Shown here one piece after another: positions 1-5,510 of a stretch of DNA of 34,506 nucleotides. The stretch is from a virus. Both the position numbers and the translations under genes were made by a program. A model generated the notes under the pieces. The model searched no databases and was not told the origin of the DNA. It worked only from the letters and a program-made list of their open reading frames with translations. The first letter of the stretch is position 1. The number at the start of each line of letters is the position of its first letter. The stretch lies in IMG/VR virus record IMGVR_UViG_3300018005_000033, positions 1 to 34,506 of that record; one strand, written 5' to 3'.

Positions 1-117
1 GACGCAAAAGGCAGAGCCGACAACGGCAATGAAAACCCGGTTGGGAATCCCCAGGATCTTCGCCTTTTTATCCGGCAGAAGCATTTTGGTCCAGATGATG
101 CCCGAGACAGCGAACAT
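1..117 (-). pseudogene. 3' part of interrupted host membrane-protein gene
   Basis: Read on the minus strand from the att region to base 1, the frame stays open and encodes a hydrophobic stretch (MFAVSGIIWTKMLLP, then DKKAKILGIPNRVFIAVVG) that runs off the window. It carries on in frame from the open frame at the right end (34505 to 34383) when the two copies of the 6-bp sequence gaacat are overlaid. The joined product would be an integral membrane protein with at least two helices. I do not recognise the family. The gene is split by the prophage and should be restored on excision. Confidence 0.7.
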
Positions 118-125
118 AAACATGA
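112..125. other. attL candidate
   Basis: Two 6-bp words here are shared with the right end: gaacat (112-117; also 34383-34388) and acatga (120-125; also 34379-34384). Crossover at either one rejoins the flanking host frame without a shift. The site lies 15 to 28 bp beyond the stop codon of the integrase, the usual position of an attachment site. Serine integrases need only a 2-bp identical core, so a short shared word is expected. The exact core cannot be resolved from this window alone. Confidence 0.65.
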
Positions 126-139
126 GTTCGTCAGAATAT

Positions 140-1657
140 TTAGTTCCGCCAGACGAGCTCGATCTCCCCATCGGCGGTGACCAGGATATGATCCAGGACC
201 TGGTGCAGGATGGCGTTGACCGTCTGCGGGTCAGCCTCCCGGACCCAGGCCGGCAGGCGCTCGAGGCGGTCAGCCAGGGCGCGGCGGCCGGCGGTACGCT
301 CGGCCTGGCGGGCGGCGGTGTCCTCGGCATGCAGGAGATCGGCGTTCGCCTGGGCCTGGCGGGCGGAGAGACCGGCCTTCAGGTCCTTGAATTCAGGCAG
401 CGGGATGGACCCGGAGAGGTAGGCTTCGAGCAGGCGCCCCTGACGGGTCTCCAGATCAGCGATCTGTTTCCGTAGAAACGGGAGCGGGTCGGAGGCGAGG
501 GAAGAGGCCGGGATGGCTTCCAGGTGTGCCAGGGCGGCGGTCAGGCGGGAAGAAACCTCCGGGAGCAGGTCGATCTCCTTGATGCGGAGATGCTGGGGGG
601 TTTGGGAAGGACAGAAATATCTACGGCAATCGTCGCCGGCTGGATGGCCGGTCCAATTGTTATATCCAACCCAGAGCAGATGCCGGCATTCCGCACAGAC
701 CAACAGCCCGGAAAGACGAGCGGTGCGATGGCCGGAAAAGGCACGGCCACGGCGGGCGAGCTCGTCGAGAATGCGGCGCTGGGCAGGTTCGTCCCAAAGG
801 GGGGAGTGCCTGCCGGGCCCGGATTGGACCGGGGCGCTGGAGCGCACCACACGGCCTTTGCGGGAGTGGCGGGAATCTTTCTGTCGGCGCAGTACCCCGA
901 AGGTCACAACGCCGGCGTAGTACGGATTGCGCAGGATGCGGCGAATGGTGTCGGGGTGCCAGGGGCGGCCGAGGCGGGTGGGATAACCGGCGGAGTCGAG
1001 GGCGGCGGCGATCTGGGAGAGGGAACGGCCGGTGAGTAGGAGGTCGCGCATGACCAGGACGGCGGGAGCCGTGGCCGGATCTGGTTCCGGGACGACCTGG
1101 CGGTCCGTCTCATGACCGGGCGGCTTGCGATAGCCGTAAGGAAGTCTCCCCAGCGGATGCAGCCCTTTGTTGATCACGCGCCCGGGCATGCCGATCCGGA
1201 AGCGTCTCTTTAACGCGTTGATCTCGGCCCGGGAGGTCATGGCCCCGGAGGTCTGCAGGAACCAGACGGTATCACTGGCGGCGTCGAACTGGTCAGGCGG
1301 CACAGGTTCGACGGCCTGGGCCAGGCTGTAGATCTGGACGTTGTAATCGGCGAGGGAGGCAGCCACCAGGGCGATCAGGTCGCGCAGGCGGGAGTAGTCG
1401 TAGAGCACCAGCACGTCGAAGGCGCCGTCACGGGCGGCGTCGAGCATAGCCGCCAGGGCGGGCATCTCCAACTCGGCATCGGACAGGTTGACGTAGCCAG
1501 TACGGGGCTGGCCGGGGATGACGAACGGGCCGGCGGATTCAGTCCAGGACTTGGCGAGGGCGGTGCGCCGGCAGTTCTCCTCCTGGACCGGGAGACTGTC
1601 CTTGCCTTCGGCGGCCTGGACCTTGGAGCTGACGGCGGTGAGGATGGCGAAGCGCAT
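140..1657 (-). CDS. int: Large serine recombinase (phage integrase)
   Basis: This 505-aa protein is predicted to integrate and excise the prophage by serine-mediated cleavage at att sites. The N-terminal resolvase domain (about 1-150) holds the likely nucleophile in AVSSKVQ (Ser10/Ser11) and a variant of the DRLSR region (YDYSRLRDL). A recombinase domain follows (RLPYGYRKP, then RPWHPDTIRRILRNPYYAG). A zinc ribbon comes next (LLVCAECRHL, then DDCRRYFCPS), then a C-terminal coiled-coil segment (about 390-460). Length and order are normal for large serine integrases. The ATG has an in-frame TAA directly upstream and no clear Shine-Dalgarno, and lies 8 nt after the preceding gene, so translational coupling is likely. 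The gene is the last of the repressor operon, and its 3' end abuts attL. Confidence 0.93.
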   Translation of the reverse strand: MRFAILTAVSSKVQAAEGKDSLPVQEENCRRTALAKSWTESAGPFVIPGQPRTGYVNLSDAELEMPALAAMLDAARDGAFDVLVLYDYSRLRDLIALVAASLADYNVQIYSLAQAVEPVPPDQFDAASDTVWFLQTSGAMTSRAEINALKRRFRIGMPGRVINKGLHPLGRLPYGYRKPPGHETDRQVVPEPDPATAPAVLVMRDLLLTGRSLSQIAAALDSAGYPTRLGRPWHPDTIRRILRNPYYAGVVTFGVLRRQKDSRHSRKGRVVRSSAPVQSGPGRHSPLWDEPAQRRILDELARRGRAFSGHRTARLSGLLVCAECRHLLWVGYNNWTGHPAGDDCRRYFCPSQTPQHLRIKEIDLLPEVSSRLTAALAHLEAIPASSLASDPLPFLRKQIADLETRQGRLLEAYLSGSIPLPEFKDLKAGLSARQAQANADLLHAEDTAARQAERTAGRRALADRLERLPAWVREADPQTVNAILHQVLDHILVTADGEIELVWRN

Positions 1658-1665
1658 TTATGAAT

Positions 1666-1893
1666 CTAGATGATTTTGAGTGCGCTGCAGGCAGCCATAA
1701 CTACTGTCAGAATTATCAAGACAGCAATGATCGTACAGGCTGTCTTGATCCCATTGAGAACTTTTTCCTGGCGTTCCATCATCGCATATAACCATATTTG
1801 GTCATTAGGAACGACCAAATGGATGTCGGATTTACCTTTTTCAGACGAAACAATCACCGTAGGTAGGTAGGGTTTAACTGTGTTTTCTGGCAT
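1666..1893 (-). CDS. Small single-helix membrane protein of the lysogeny operon
   Basis: 75 aa. The first 45 residues are soluble (VIVSSEKGKSDIHLVVPNDQ) and the C-terminal part is one strong transmembrane helix (TACTIIAVLIILTVVMAACS) with a short tail. A good AGGAGG site precedes the ATG at 1893. It lies between another membrane protein and the integrase and would be expressed in the lysogen. By position it could act in superinfection exclusion or lysogenic conversion, but that is inference; I recognise no family. Confidence 0.7.
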   Translation of the reverse strand: MPENTVKPYLPTVIVSSEKGKSDIHLVVPNDQIWLYAMMERQEKVLNGIKTACTIIAVLIILTVVMAACSALKII

Positions 1894-1896
1894 TTC

Positions 1897-2139
1897 TTAT
1901 TTCCTCCTAGGTTGAAATAATAAAGCGAACGAGATCCCGCCGCCATAGATAACCGGGATGGACATCACCTTGAACGGTGCGATCAACATCAAAATGAACA
2001 TCCACAAACTGGCAACGATAGCGAAATGGATTGGCGCTGGCAAAGCCGGTAAGCGTGAATGCAACCGGAGCAAGTAAAAAATAATTCGAATTTGATCAAT
2101 CCGATTTAGGTCTCGAAGCTCTTTTCTTGTCGGTATCAT
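1897..2139 (-). CDS. Small membrane protein of the lysogeny operon
   Basis: 80 aa from the ATG at 2139, chosen because GGGGGAAAT precedes it; the frame stays open upstream to 2193 without a better site. It begins with a charged segment (MIPTRKELRDLNRIDQIRI) and has two hydrophobic stretches (HFAIVASLWMFILMLIAPF; then SIPVIYGGGISFALLF). Its start overlaps the 3' end of the repressor gene by 44 bp and its end touches the ribosome site of the next gene, so the set is one operon. No family recognised. Confidence 0.6.
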   Translation of the reverse strand: MIPTRKELRDLNRIDQIRIIFYLLRLHSRLPALPAPIHFAIVASLWMFILMLIAPFKVMSIPVIYGGGISFALLFQPRRK

Positions 2140-2488
2140 ATTTCCCCCGTTCCTGAGCGATGCGGACACGCATACGGATATACTCCGCGGCATCTTCTTT
2201 TTCTTCGTTGGTTGGGAGTTGTTCGGCTAAATAAGTGATCACTTTAACAAGAGGATCTTCTTTCGGTCGAGGCATATAACCCGCCAAAGATAGAATTACA
2301 TCAGCGGGGTTATTGGTTGCAATTGCAATTTTTACACATGTTCCTTCTGTTGGTTTAGCCCCAGACTGCAGATCGGAAATAACAGGGTGGGAAATTTTTA
2401 TTTTTCTAGCTGCTTCTCTCACGCCGAGGCCGCTGTCTTTCATCCATTTATTGAACCATTCGGTGAATTCAAGCGTGGCTAGTTCCAT
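2096..2488 (-). CDS. cI-like helix-turn-helix repressor
   Basis: 130 aa. Residues about 8-60 form an Xre/Cro-type helix-turn-helix (LGVREAARKIKISHPVISDL, then QSGAKPTEGTCVKIA). The C-terminal part is charged and predicted helical, with no LexA-type autopeptidase motif, so induction is unlikely to rely on RecA-stimulated self-cleavage as in lambda CI. It is transcribed leftwards from an intergenic region with 15-bp palindromic operators and heads the operon with two membrane proteins and the integrase. The role as lysogeny master repressor is inferred from fold and position. Confidence 0.82.
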   Translation of the reverse strand: MELATLEFTEWFNKWMKDSGLGVREAARKIKISHPVISDLQSGAKPTEGTCVKIAIATNNPADVILSLAGYMPRPKEDPLVKVITYLAEQLPTNEEKEDAAEYIRMRVRIAQERGKYDTDKKRASRPKSD

Positions 2489-2518
2489 GTAAATAGTTTA
2501 TCCATTTTGAAAATTAAT

Positions 2519-2548
2519 ATGTTACCAATTTGGTAAAAGACTTGACAA
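2519..2548 (-). promoter_or_regulatory. Leftward repressor promoter (candidate)
   Basis: On the minus strand TTGTCA (2548-2543) is followed after 18 bp by TAACAT (2524-2519). The palindromic operator at 2522-2536 lies across the spacer and -10, which would suit autoregulation. Its -35 overlaps the -35 of the rightward promoter on the other strand. The -10 match is modest. Confidence 0.5.
2522..2536. promoter_or_regulatory. Operator O1, perfect 15-bp palindrome
   Basis: TTACCAATTTGGTAA is a perfect inverted repeat (TTACCAA-T-TTGGTAA) just upstream of the rightward -35 and across the leftward promoter. It is repeated in degenerate form at 2587-2601 and as a half site at 2575-2581. It is probably bound by the repressor encoded at 2096-2488. 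Confidence 0.75.
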
Positions 2549-2570
2549 AGCCTAGCAAAAGTTGTACTAT
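2542..2570 (+). promoter_or_regulatory. Rightward early promoter
   Basis: A consensus TTGACA (2542-2547) is followed after exactly 17 bp by TACTAT (2565-2570). The start point would fall near 2577, inside the second operator cluster, so repressor binding would block initiation. It drives the early operon beginning at 2620. Confidence 0.8.
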
Positions 2571-2574
2571 TGGA

Positions 2575-2601
2575 TTGGTAAATAAATTACCAATACGGTA
2601 G
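2575..2601. promoter_or_regulatory. Operator cluster O2
   Basis: TTGGTAA (2575-2581) and TTACCAA (2587-2593) form an inverted pair with a 5-bp gap. TTACCAATACGGTAG (2587-2601) is an imperfect copy of O1. The cluster covers the predicted start site of the rightward promoter. Confidence 0.65.
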
Positions 2602-2619
2602 GAAAATTGGGAGCATATT

Positions 2620-2841
2620 ATGTCCGATCGACCAGTTCGTATTCAAAGGAACGTAAATTTTCGCCCAGAAGTTCACGATTTGATTATGGGTGAATGTGCT
2701 ATTCGAAATAATGGGGAGAATGGTTTTTCGCTCACTCTCAACCAGATCATTCTTGAATATTTCGATATGCGGACGCCGAAGGGCATCAAAGTCACGGCCG
2801 TGGATGGCAAGGCGGTCTTGTCAGTAGAGGAGCCGGCATGA
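2620..2841 (+). CDS. Small ribbon-helix-helix-like protein (possible Cro or excision factor)
   Basis: 73 aa, first gene of the rightward operon. RIQRNVNFRPEVHDLIMGE followed by FSLTLNQIILEYF fits a beta strand plus two helices as in the Arc/CopG fold. The C-terminal beta-rich tail (KGIKVTAVDGKAVLSVEE) is unassigned. GGGAG upstream supports the ATG. First position opposite the repressor is typical of a Cro-type antirepressor. Serine-integrase phages also carry a small directionality factor that is rarely recognisable by sequence. Its stop overlaps the next start. Confidence 0.6.
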   Translation: MSDRPVRIQRNVNFRPEVHDLIMGECAIRNNGENGFSLTLNQIILEYFDMRTPKGIKVTAVDGKAVLSVEEPA

Positions 2842-3176
2842 GAGACCATATTGAACTCGGCACCTATATTGGTCCACCCCGCCACAAGATTATTCGATCT
2901 GCTTATCGAGATCCCACCATGCCGCGCGAGGTGCGGGTTTTTGCTTTCATCGTTTCTTATAAACAAAATCATGATGGCAATTCTCCGACGATCCGGGAGA
3001 TCGGCGAGGCGGTGGGGGTCAATTCCACGAGCCTGGTGCTCTTTTATTTGAACAAACTTGAAAAGCAAGGTCGCATTCGCCGGCCGGAACCAAAGATTGG
3101 CGAACGCTTTGCCGCAAATATCGAAGTGATCGGCGGGAAATGGGATGCTCCGGCATCTCATAGCAAGGAGGACTGA
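2838..3176 (+). CDS. LexA-type winged-helix DNA-binding protein
   Basis: 112 aa. Residues about 45-85 (HDGNSPTIREIGEAVGVNST, then SLVLFYLNKLEKQGRIRR) match the winged helix of the LexA DNA-binding domain. There is no C-terminal S24 peptidase domain, so it is a stand-alone DNA binder. It overlaps the preceding gene by 4 bp and the following microprotein by 1 bp, so all are translationally coupled. Probable early regulator; the target is unknown. Confidence 0.72.
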   Translation: MRDHIELGTYIGPPRHKIIRSAYRDPTMPREVRVFAFIVSYKQNHDGNSPTIREIGEAVGVNSTSLVLFYLNKLEKQGRIRRPEPKIGERFAANIEVIGGKWDAPASHSKED

Positions 3177-3304
3177 TGGAATGGACAGCAGCACTGGCAG
3201 TTTTGTCGTTATACCTGGTCGCGCAATACCTGGACTGGCAGTTGAACCTGAGAAACCGAACGTCCCGAACCCGGCGCGGGTGGCGATCTTACTGGATGCG
3301 GTAG
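3176..3304 (+). CDS. 42-aa membrane microprotein
   Basis: It begins at ATG 3176, overlapping the previous TGA by one base and preceded by AAGGAGG. One N-terminal helix (ALAVLSLYLVAQYL) is followed by a strongly basic tail (RNRTSRTRRGWRSYW). It is the first of a run of tiny membrane proteins. A second frame (3181-3369) overlaps it and may also be used. Confidence 0.55.
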   Translation: MEWTAALAVLSLYLVAQYLDWQLNLRNRTSRTRRGWRSYWMR

Positions 3305-3369
3305 ACACCTGGTGGGAAAGCCGGAGCGTTCCTGTAGAAACGGAATCATTGATCGGAGGCGAGGGATGA
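3181..3369 (+). CDS. Alternative 62-aa frame overlapping the microprotein
   Basis: This frame starts at ATG 3181 (MDSSTGSFVVIPG) and ends in an ATGA overlap with the next gene at 3366, a spacing typical of real phage genes here. Its C-terminal half (PNPARVAILLDAVDTWWESR) looks protein-like, its N-terminal half less so. It has no ribosome site of its own beyond that of 3176. A frameshift joining the two frames is possible. Low confidence. Confidence 0.3.
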   Translation: MDSSTGSFVVIPGRAIPGLAVEPEKPNVPNPARVAILLDAVDTWWESRSVPVETESLIGGEG

Positions 3370-3521
3370 AGGACCCAAGAGATAACCCAACACCCATTCA
3401 TATTTTCGATTCGATCCTGTTGGCCGCGATCGTCTTGCTCGTGCTGCTTGCAACGGCGGTGATCCTGGCGGATCTCGGGTTTGTCAAATTGCCATTCCTG
3501 GACATCTTTATTTTGAAATAG
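3366..3521 (+). CDS. 51-aa membrane microprotein
   Basis: Starts at ATG 3366 after GGAGGCGAGGG. A soluble N-terminus (MKDPRDNPTPIHIFD) leads into one long helix (ILLAAIVLLVLLATAVILA) and a hydrophobic tail. No family recognised. It lies 10 nt before the next microprotein in the same operon. Confidence 0.6.
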   Translation: MKDPRDNPTPIHIFDSILLAAIVLLVLLATAVILADLGFVKLPFLDIFILK

Positions 3522-3531
3522 GAGGGCGTGA

Positions 3532-3630
3532 TGAACTTCTTCAAAGGCTGTCTCAACTCTCTTTTCTTCGTGATCCCGTTCTGGTGCCTGGTGGCAGTGA
3601 TCATCCTTTATTTGATCGTCGGGAGGTAAA
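3532..3630 (+). CDS. 32-aa membrane microprotein
   Basis: ATG 3532 follows TAGGAGGGCGTG, a strong ribosome site overlapping the stop of the preceding gene. The peptide is almost entirely one membrane helix (FFVIPFWCLVAVIILYLIV) ending in GR. The strong Shine-Dalgarno and tight packing support translation. Function unknown. Confidence 0.55.
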
Positions 3631-3632
3631 TC

Positions 3633-4022
3633 ATGAAATACGAATACAAGACCGCTTTCGCTAACACGCCTGAACTGCTCGACATGCTTGTGAATGAATT
3701 CATGGCGCAGGGCTGGGAATTGTGGGGCAATCCATATGTGCTCGTTTATCCCTCTTCGGACGTCCGGATTTATCACCAGGTGGTGGTACTTCCAAAGAAT
3801 GTGATGGTTGTGAAAGATGCGACATTCGAGGCCAGCGAGCCGGCCGGCTTCACAGTCTTGGTGCCGGAGCAGCCGGAGGTCGAGACCGGGGTAAACGGAT
3901 CGACGATCCACAGTGCGTGGCCGTTGATGGACGGCCGGCTGTGCGCCTGCTTCGAAAAAGAGGGCGACAACCTCGAGTGCCCGATGCATTACGGTCAGCC
4001 GGTCTCCGGCATGGTTTCTTGA
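3633..4022 (+). CDS. DUF4177/DUF1737-like protein with Cys-rich tail
   Basis: 129 aa. The start (MKYEYKTAFANTPELLDMLV, then NEFMAQGWELWG) matches the common small fold in which a YEYK strand is followed by a helix ending in QGWEL. The C-terminus carries CAC and CPMH (near residues 107-120), a possible metal site. It is preceded by GGGAGG overlapping the previous stop. Function unknown. Confidence 0.6.
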   Translation: MKYEYKTAFANTPELLDMLVNEFMAQGWELWGNPYVLVYPSSDVRIYHQVVVLPKNVMVVKDATFEASEPAGFTVLVPEQPEVETGVNGSTIHSAWPLMDGRLCACFEKEGDNLECPMHYGQPVSGMVS

Positions 4023-4080
4023 GTTCATACATTCATCCTACGGCATAAAGCCCATTCTGTCAGAACTTTTCAGGAGGAAT

Positions 4081-4167
4081 ATGCATAAAACTACGATTTA
4101 CCTGCTGATCATCGCCTTGATCGTTCTCATCCTGGCTGGGGGTGCGATATGGCTTGCACTGCGCTGA
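4081..4167 (+). CDS. 28-aa membrane microprotein
   Basis: ATG 4081 is preceded by CAGGAGGAAT, one of the best ribosome sites in the window. MHKTTIYLL is followed by a hydrophobic helix (IIALIVLILAGGAIWLAL) to the end. It overlaps the next gene by 19 bp. The strong initiation signal argues that the peptide is made. Confidence 0.55.
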   Translation: MHKTTIYLLIIALIVLILAGGAIWLALR

Positions 4168-4424
4168 TCACTATATTCGTTCTGGCTGCCCTGGTCGCCG
4201 GGATCTACATCGGCAAGACCTACGCAGAGTTCAAAAGCATGCGGGAGCGGATCGCCGTGCTCGAAGCGAACGAAGCCAAGCACCTGCCCTACAAGACCGC
4301 CGACGAGATCGAGCATGCCGAGGCTGCCATCATCAAGGCGATCCGGGAGGTCCGGTTCGACAACGAGCTGCTCGACAACGCCCTGGCGCACCTGCAGCAC
4401 GCCCGGGACGGGAACAAAAAGTAG
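4149..4424 (+). CDS. Membrane-anchored coiled-coil protein
   Basis: 91 aa. An N-terminal helix (LITIFVLAALVAGIYIG) is followed by a long charged helix (EFKSMRERIAVLEANEAKH, then EIEHAEAAIIKAIREV) with heptad character. Topology resembles small phage membrane-coiled-coil proteins, but the early position argues against a spanin. It starts inside the preceding microprotein gene. Confidence 0.6.
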   Translation: MACTALITIFVLAALVAGIYIGKTYAEFKSMRERIAVLEANEAKHLPYKTADEIEHAEAAIIKAIREVRFDNELLDNALAHLQHARDGNKK

Positions 4425-4431
4425 GCATCGA

Positions 4432-4878
4432 ATGAACTCGATCCTGGCGCTCTTCCTGACCTTCAGTTTGTTCACGGCCCCAACCCCGCAGCTGCACCCG
4501 GTGATCTATCGACCGGTCTCGCTGTCGCAGGTTGTGGCATTTTTGAACTGGGACGACACCGACCAGCATTCGTACCAATCTGCCAGGATCGTGGACGGTG
4601 TGGTCGTCCCCGGCTTCTATTGCGGCGATTTTGCGGAACTGTTGACACGCAATGCCCGCTTCTCGGGGATCGATGCGCACAGCGTCGGGATCTTGTTTAC
4701 CCATACCGCAGGCCACGCCATCGTGTCATTTGAAACGACGGATGCCGGCACGATCTACGTCGAGCCGCAGACCGACGACCTTTATTTCGACGTGGAAGTC
4801 GGGAAGCCGTTGTGCACCGCCGATCTGAATTTGTGCATCGGCAACATGGAACCCATCCGGGAAATTATTACGAACTAA
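4432..4878 (+). CDS. Secreted transglutaminase-like cysteine protein
   Basis: 148 aa from ATG 4432. The first 20 residues look like a signal peptide (MNSILALFLTFSLFTAPTPQ). GFYCGDFAELL places Cys64 at a helix start, GHAIVSF gives His95 and IYVEPQTDD gives Glu111: the order and spacing of the transglutaminase-like Cys-His-acid triad. Such folds act as peptidases or amide-bond enzymes. It would act at or outside the cell surface. The ribosome site is weak, suggesting coupling to the previous gene 7 nt away. Function in the early region is unknown; exclusion or wall modification are guesses. Confidence 0.55.
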   Translation: MNSILALFLTFSLFTAPTPQLHPVIYRPVSLSQVVAFLNWDDTDQHSYQSARIVDGVVVPGFYCGDFAELLTRNARFSGIDAHSVGILFTHTAGHAIVSFETTDAGTIYVEPQTDDLYFDVEVGKPLCTADLNLCIGNMEPIREIITN

Positions 4879-4921
4879 TGAGACTGTCGACGGATTACAT
4901 AGGGCAACTGCATAGTGATCC

Positions 4922-4982
4922 GTGGTGGCGCTGGGAGCGGTCGGAGTGCGCAGCCGACGGAGGTTCGAACCCTCCCCACCGT
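4922..4982 (+). ncRNA. tRNA-like cloverleaf, shortened
   Basis: The T arm is a perfect match to tRNA: stem GGAGG (4959-4963), loop TTCGAAC, stem CCTCC (4971-4975). A 7-bp acceptor pairs GTGGTGG (4922-4928) with CCACCGT (4976-4982) with two wobble pairs. A 3-bp D-like arm (4929-4939) and a 5-bp anticodon-like arm (GTCGG 4940-4944 with CCGAC 4954-4958) with a 9-nt loop complete it. There is no variable region and no CCA, so it is 61 nt and not a standard tRNA. It could be a tRNA mimic, a relic or coincidence. Confidence 0.4.
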
Positions 4983-5018
4983 TTATACCCAAATTTGAAT
5001 GCCGGTAGTAACTGGAAA

Positions 5019-5248
5019 GGGTGTGGCGCCTGCGGTTGATCTGGGTGACGCAGGCAGGCCGGATCGGCGGAAACCAGAGCGCCCAGACGAGAACCCGGCA
5101 CAGGCGAGCAACGCAGCCTGATGAACTGAAGGGTGTGGGCAATCCGATTAACCCCACACCCGCCATCTGAATGATCAGGGCGTCCCCCCCGCCCCGTTCA
5201 GAATATCGGTAAAGGCGTGCCGGGAGCCTCCTCCCAACCCGGCACGCC
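5019..5248 (+). ncRNA. Structured noncoding region (gap 4879-5270)
   Basis: I see no convincing gene between 4879 and 5270. Three strong hairpins are visible: GCCTGCG (5028-5034) with CGCAGGC (5049-5055); GGGTGTGGG (5131-5139) with CCCACACCC (5153-5161); and an 11-bp perfect stem GGCGTGCCGGG (5214-5224) with CCCGGCACGCC (5238-5248). CTGGG in the first loop (5041-5045) can pair with CCCAG downstream, a possible pseudoknot. A second GGGTGTGG at 5019-5026 can compete for CCACACCC, giving alternative folds. The last loop contains CCTCCTCCC, complementary to Shine-Dalgarno sequence, and lies upstream of the AAAAGGAG of the next gene. It may be an RNA leader or a small RNA. Confidence 0.45.
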
Positions 5249-5270
5249 ACCGGTTAGAAAAGGAGATCTT

Positions 5271-5510
5271 ATGGCCATAAAAATATCCAACAAAACATTA
5301 TTGGAAGACATCAAAAACACACAACGCGAAAAAGAAGCCTACAACCAATTGGCCGACGGATATCTGACCCTTTCAAAACTCCCTGAAAATCAAGAGAACG
5401 GTGCAACGAACCTGTATCTCGCCCACCACCGGAATAATACTGCCTTGGCAATCCAGTGCGGAAAGTTATTGGAGCAACTGCTGGCTTTGAAAGCATTGCG
5501 AGAACTATGA
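5271..5510 (+). CDS. Small helical protein of unknown function
   Basis: 79 aa from ATG 5271, chosen for AAAAGGAG seven bases upstream. It is rich in charged helix (KTLLEDIKNTQREKEAYNQL) and ends LLALKALREL. It lies downstream of the structured noncoding stretch, whose last hairpin ends 22 nt before the start codon, and overlaps the next gene by ATGA. Confidence 0.6.
   Translation: MAIKISNKTLLEDIKNTQREKEAYNQLADGYLTLSKLPENQENGATNLYLAHHRNNTALAIQCGKLLEQLLALKALREL

Noticed and set aside
4922-4982. Ordinary tRNA gene
   Set aside because: Although the T arm is perfect, the anticodon loop would be 9 nt and there is no variable region, so a functional standard tRNA is unlikely; it is kept only as a tRNA-like element.
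5118-5161. CTGATGA in the structured region as a hammerhead ribozyme core
   Set aside because: A hammerhead needs a stem and then GAAA after CUGAUGA; here a 9-bp hairpin follows without GAAA in the right place, so the core cannot form.
4726-5250. 174-codon minus-strand frame across the noncoding stretch
   Set aside because: The first part overlaps the transglutaminase-like gene, the rest covers the hairpins. The translation is arginine and serine rich without recognisable structure or a ribosome site.
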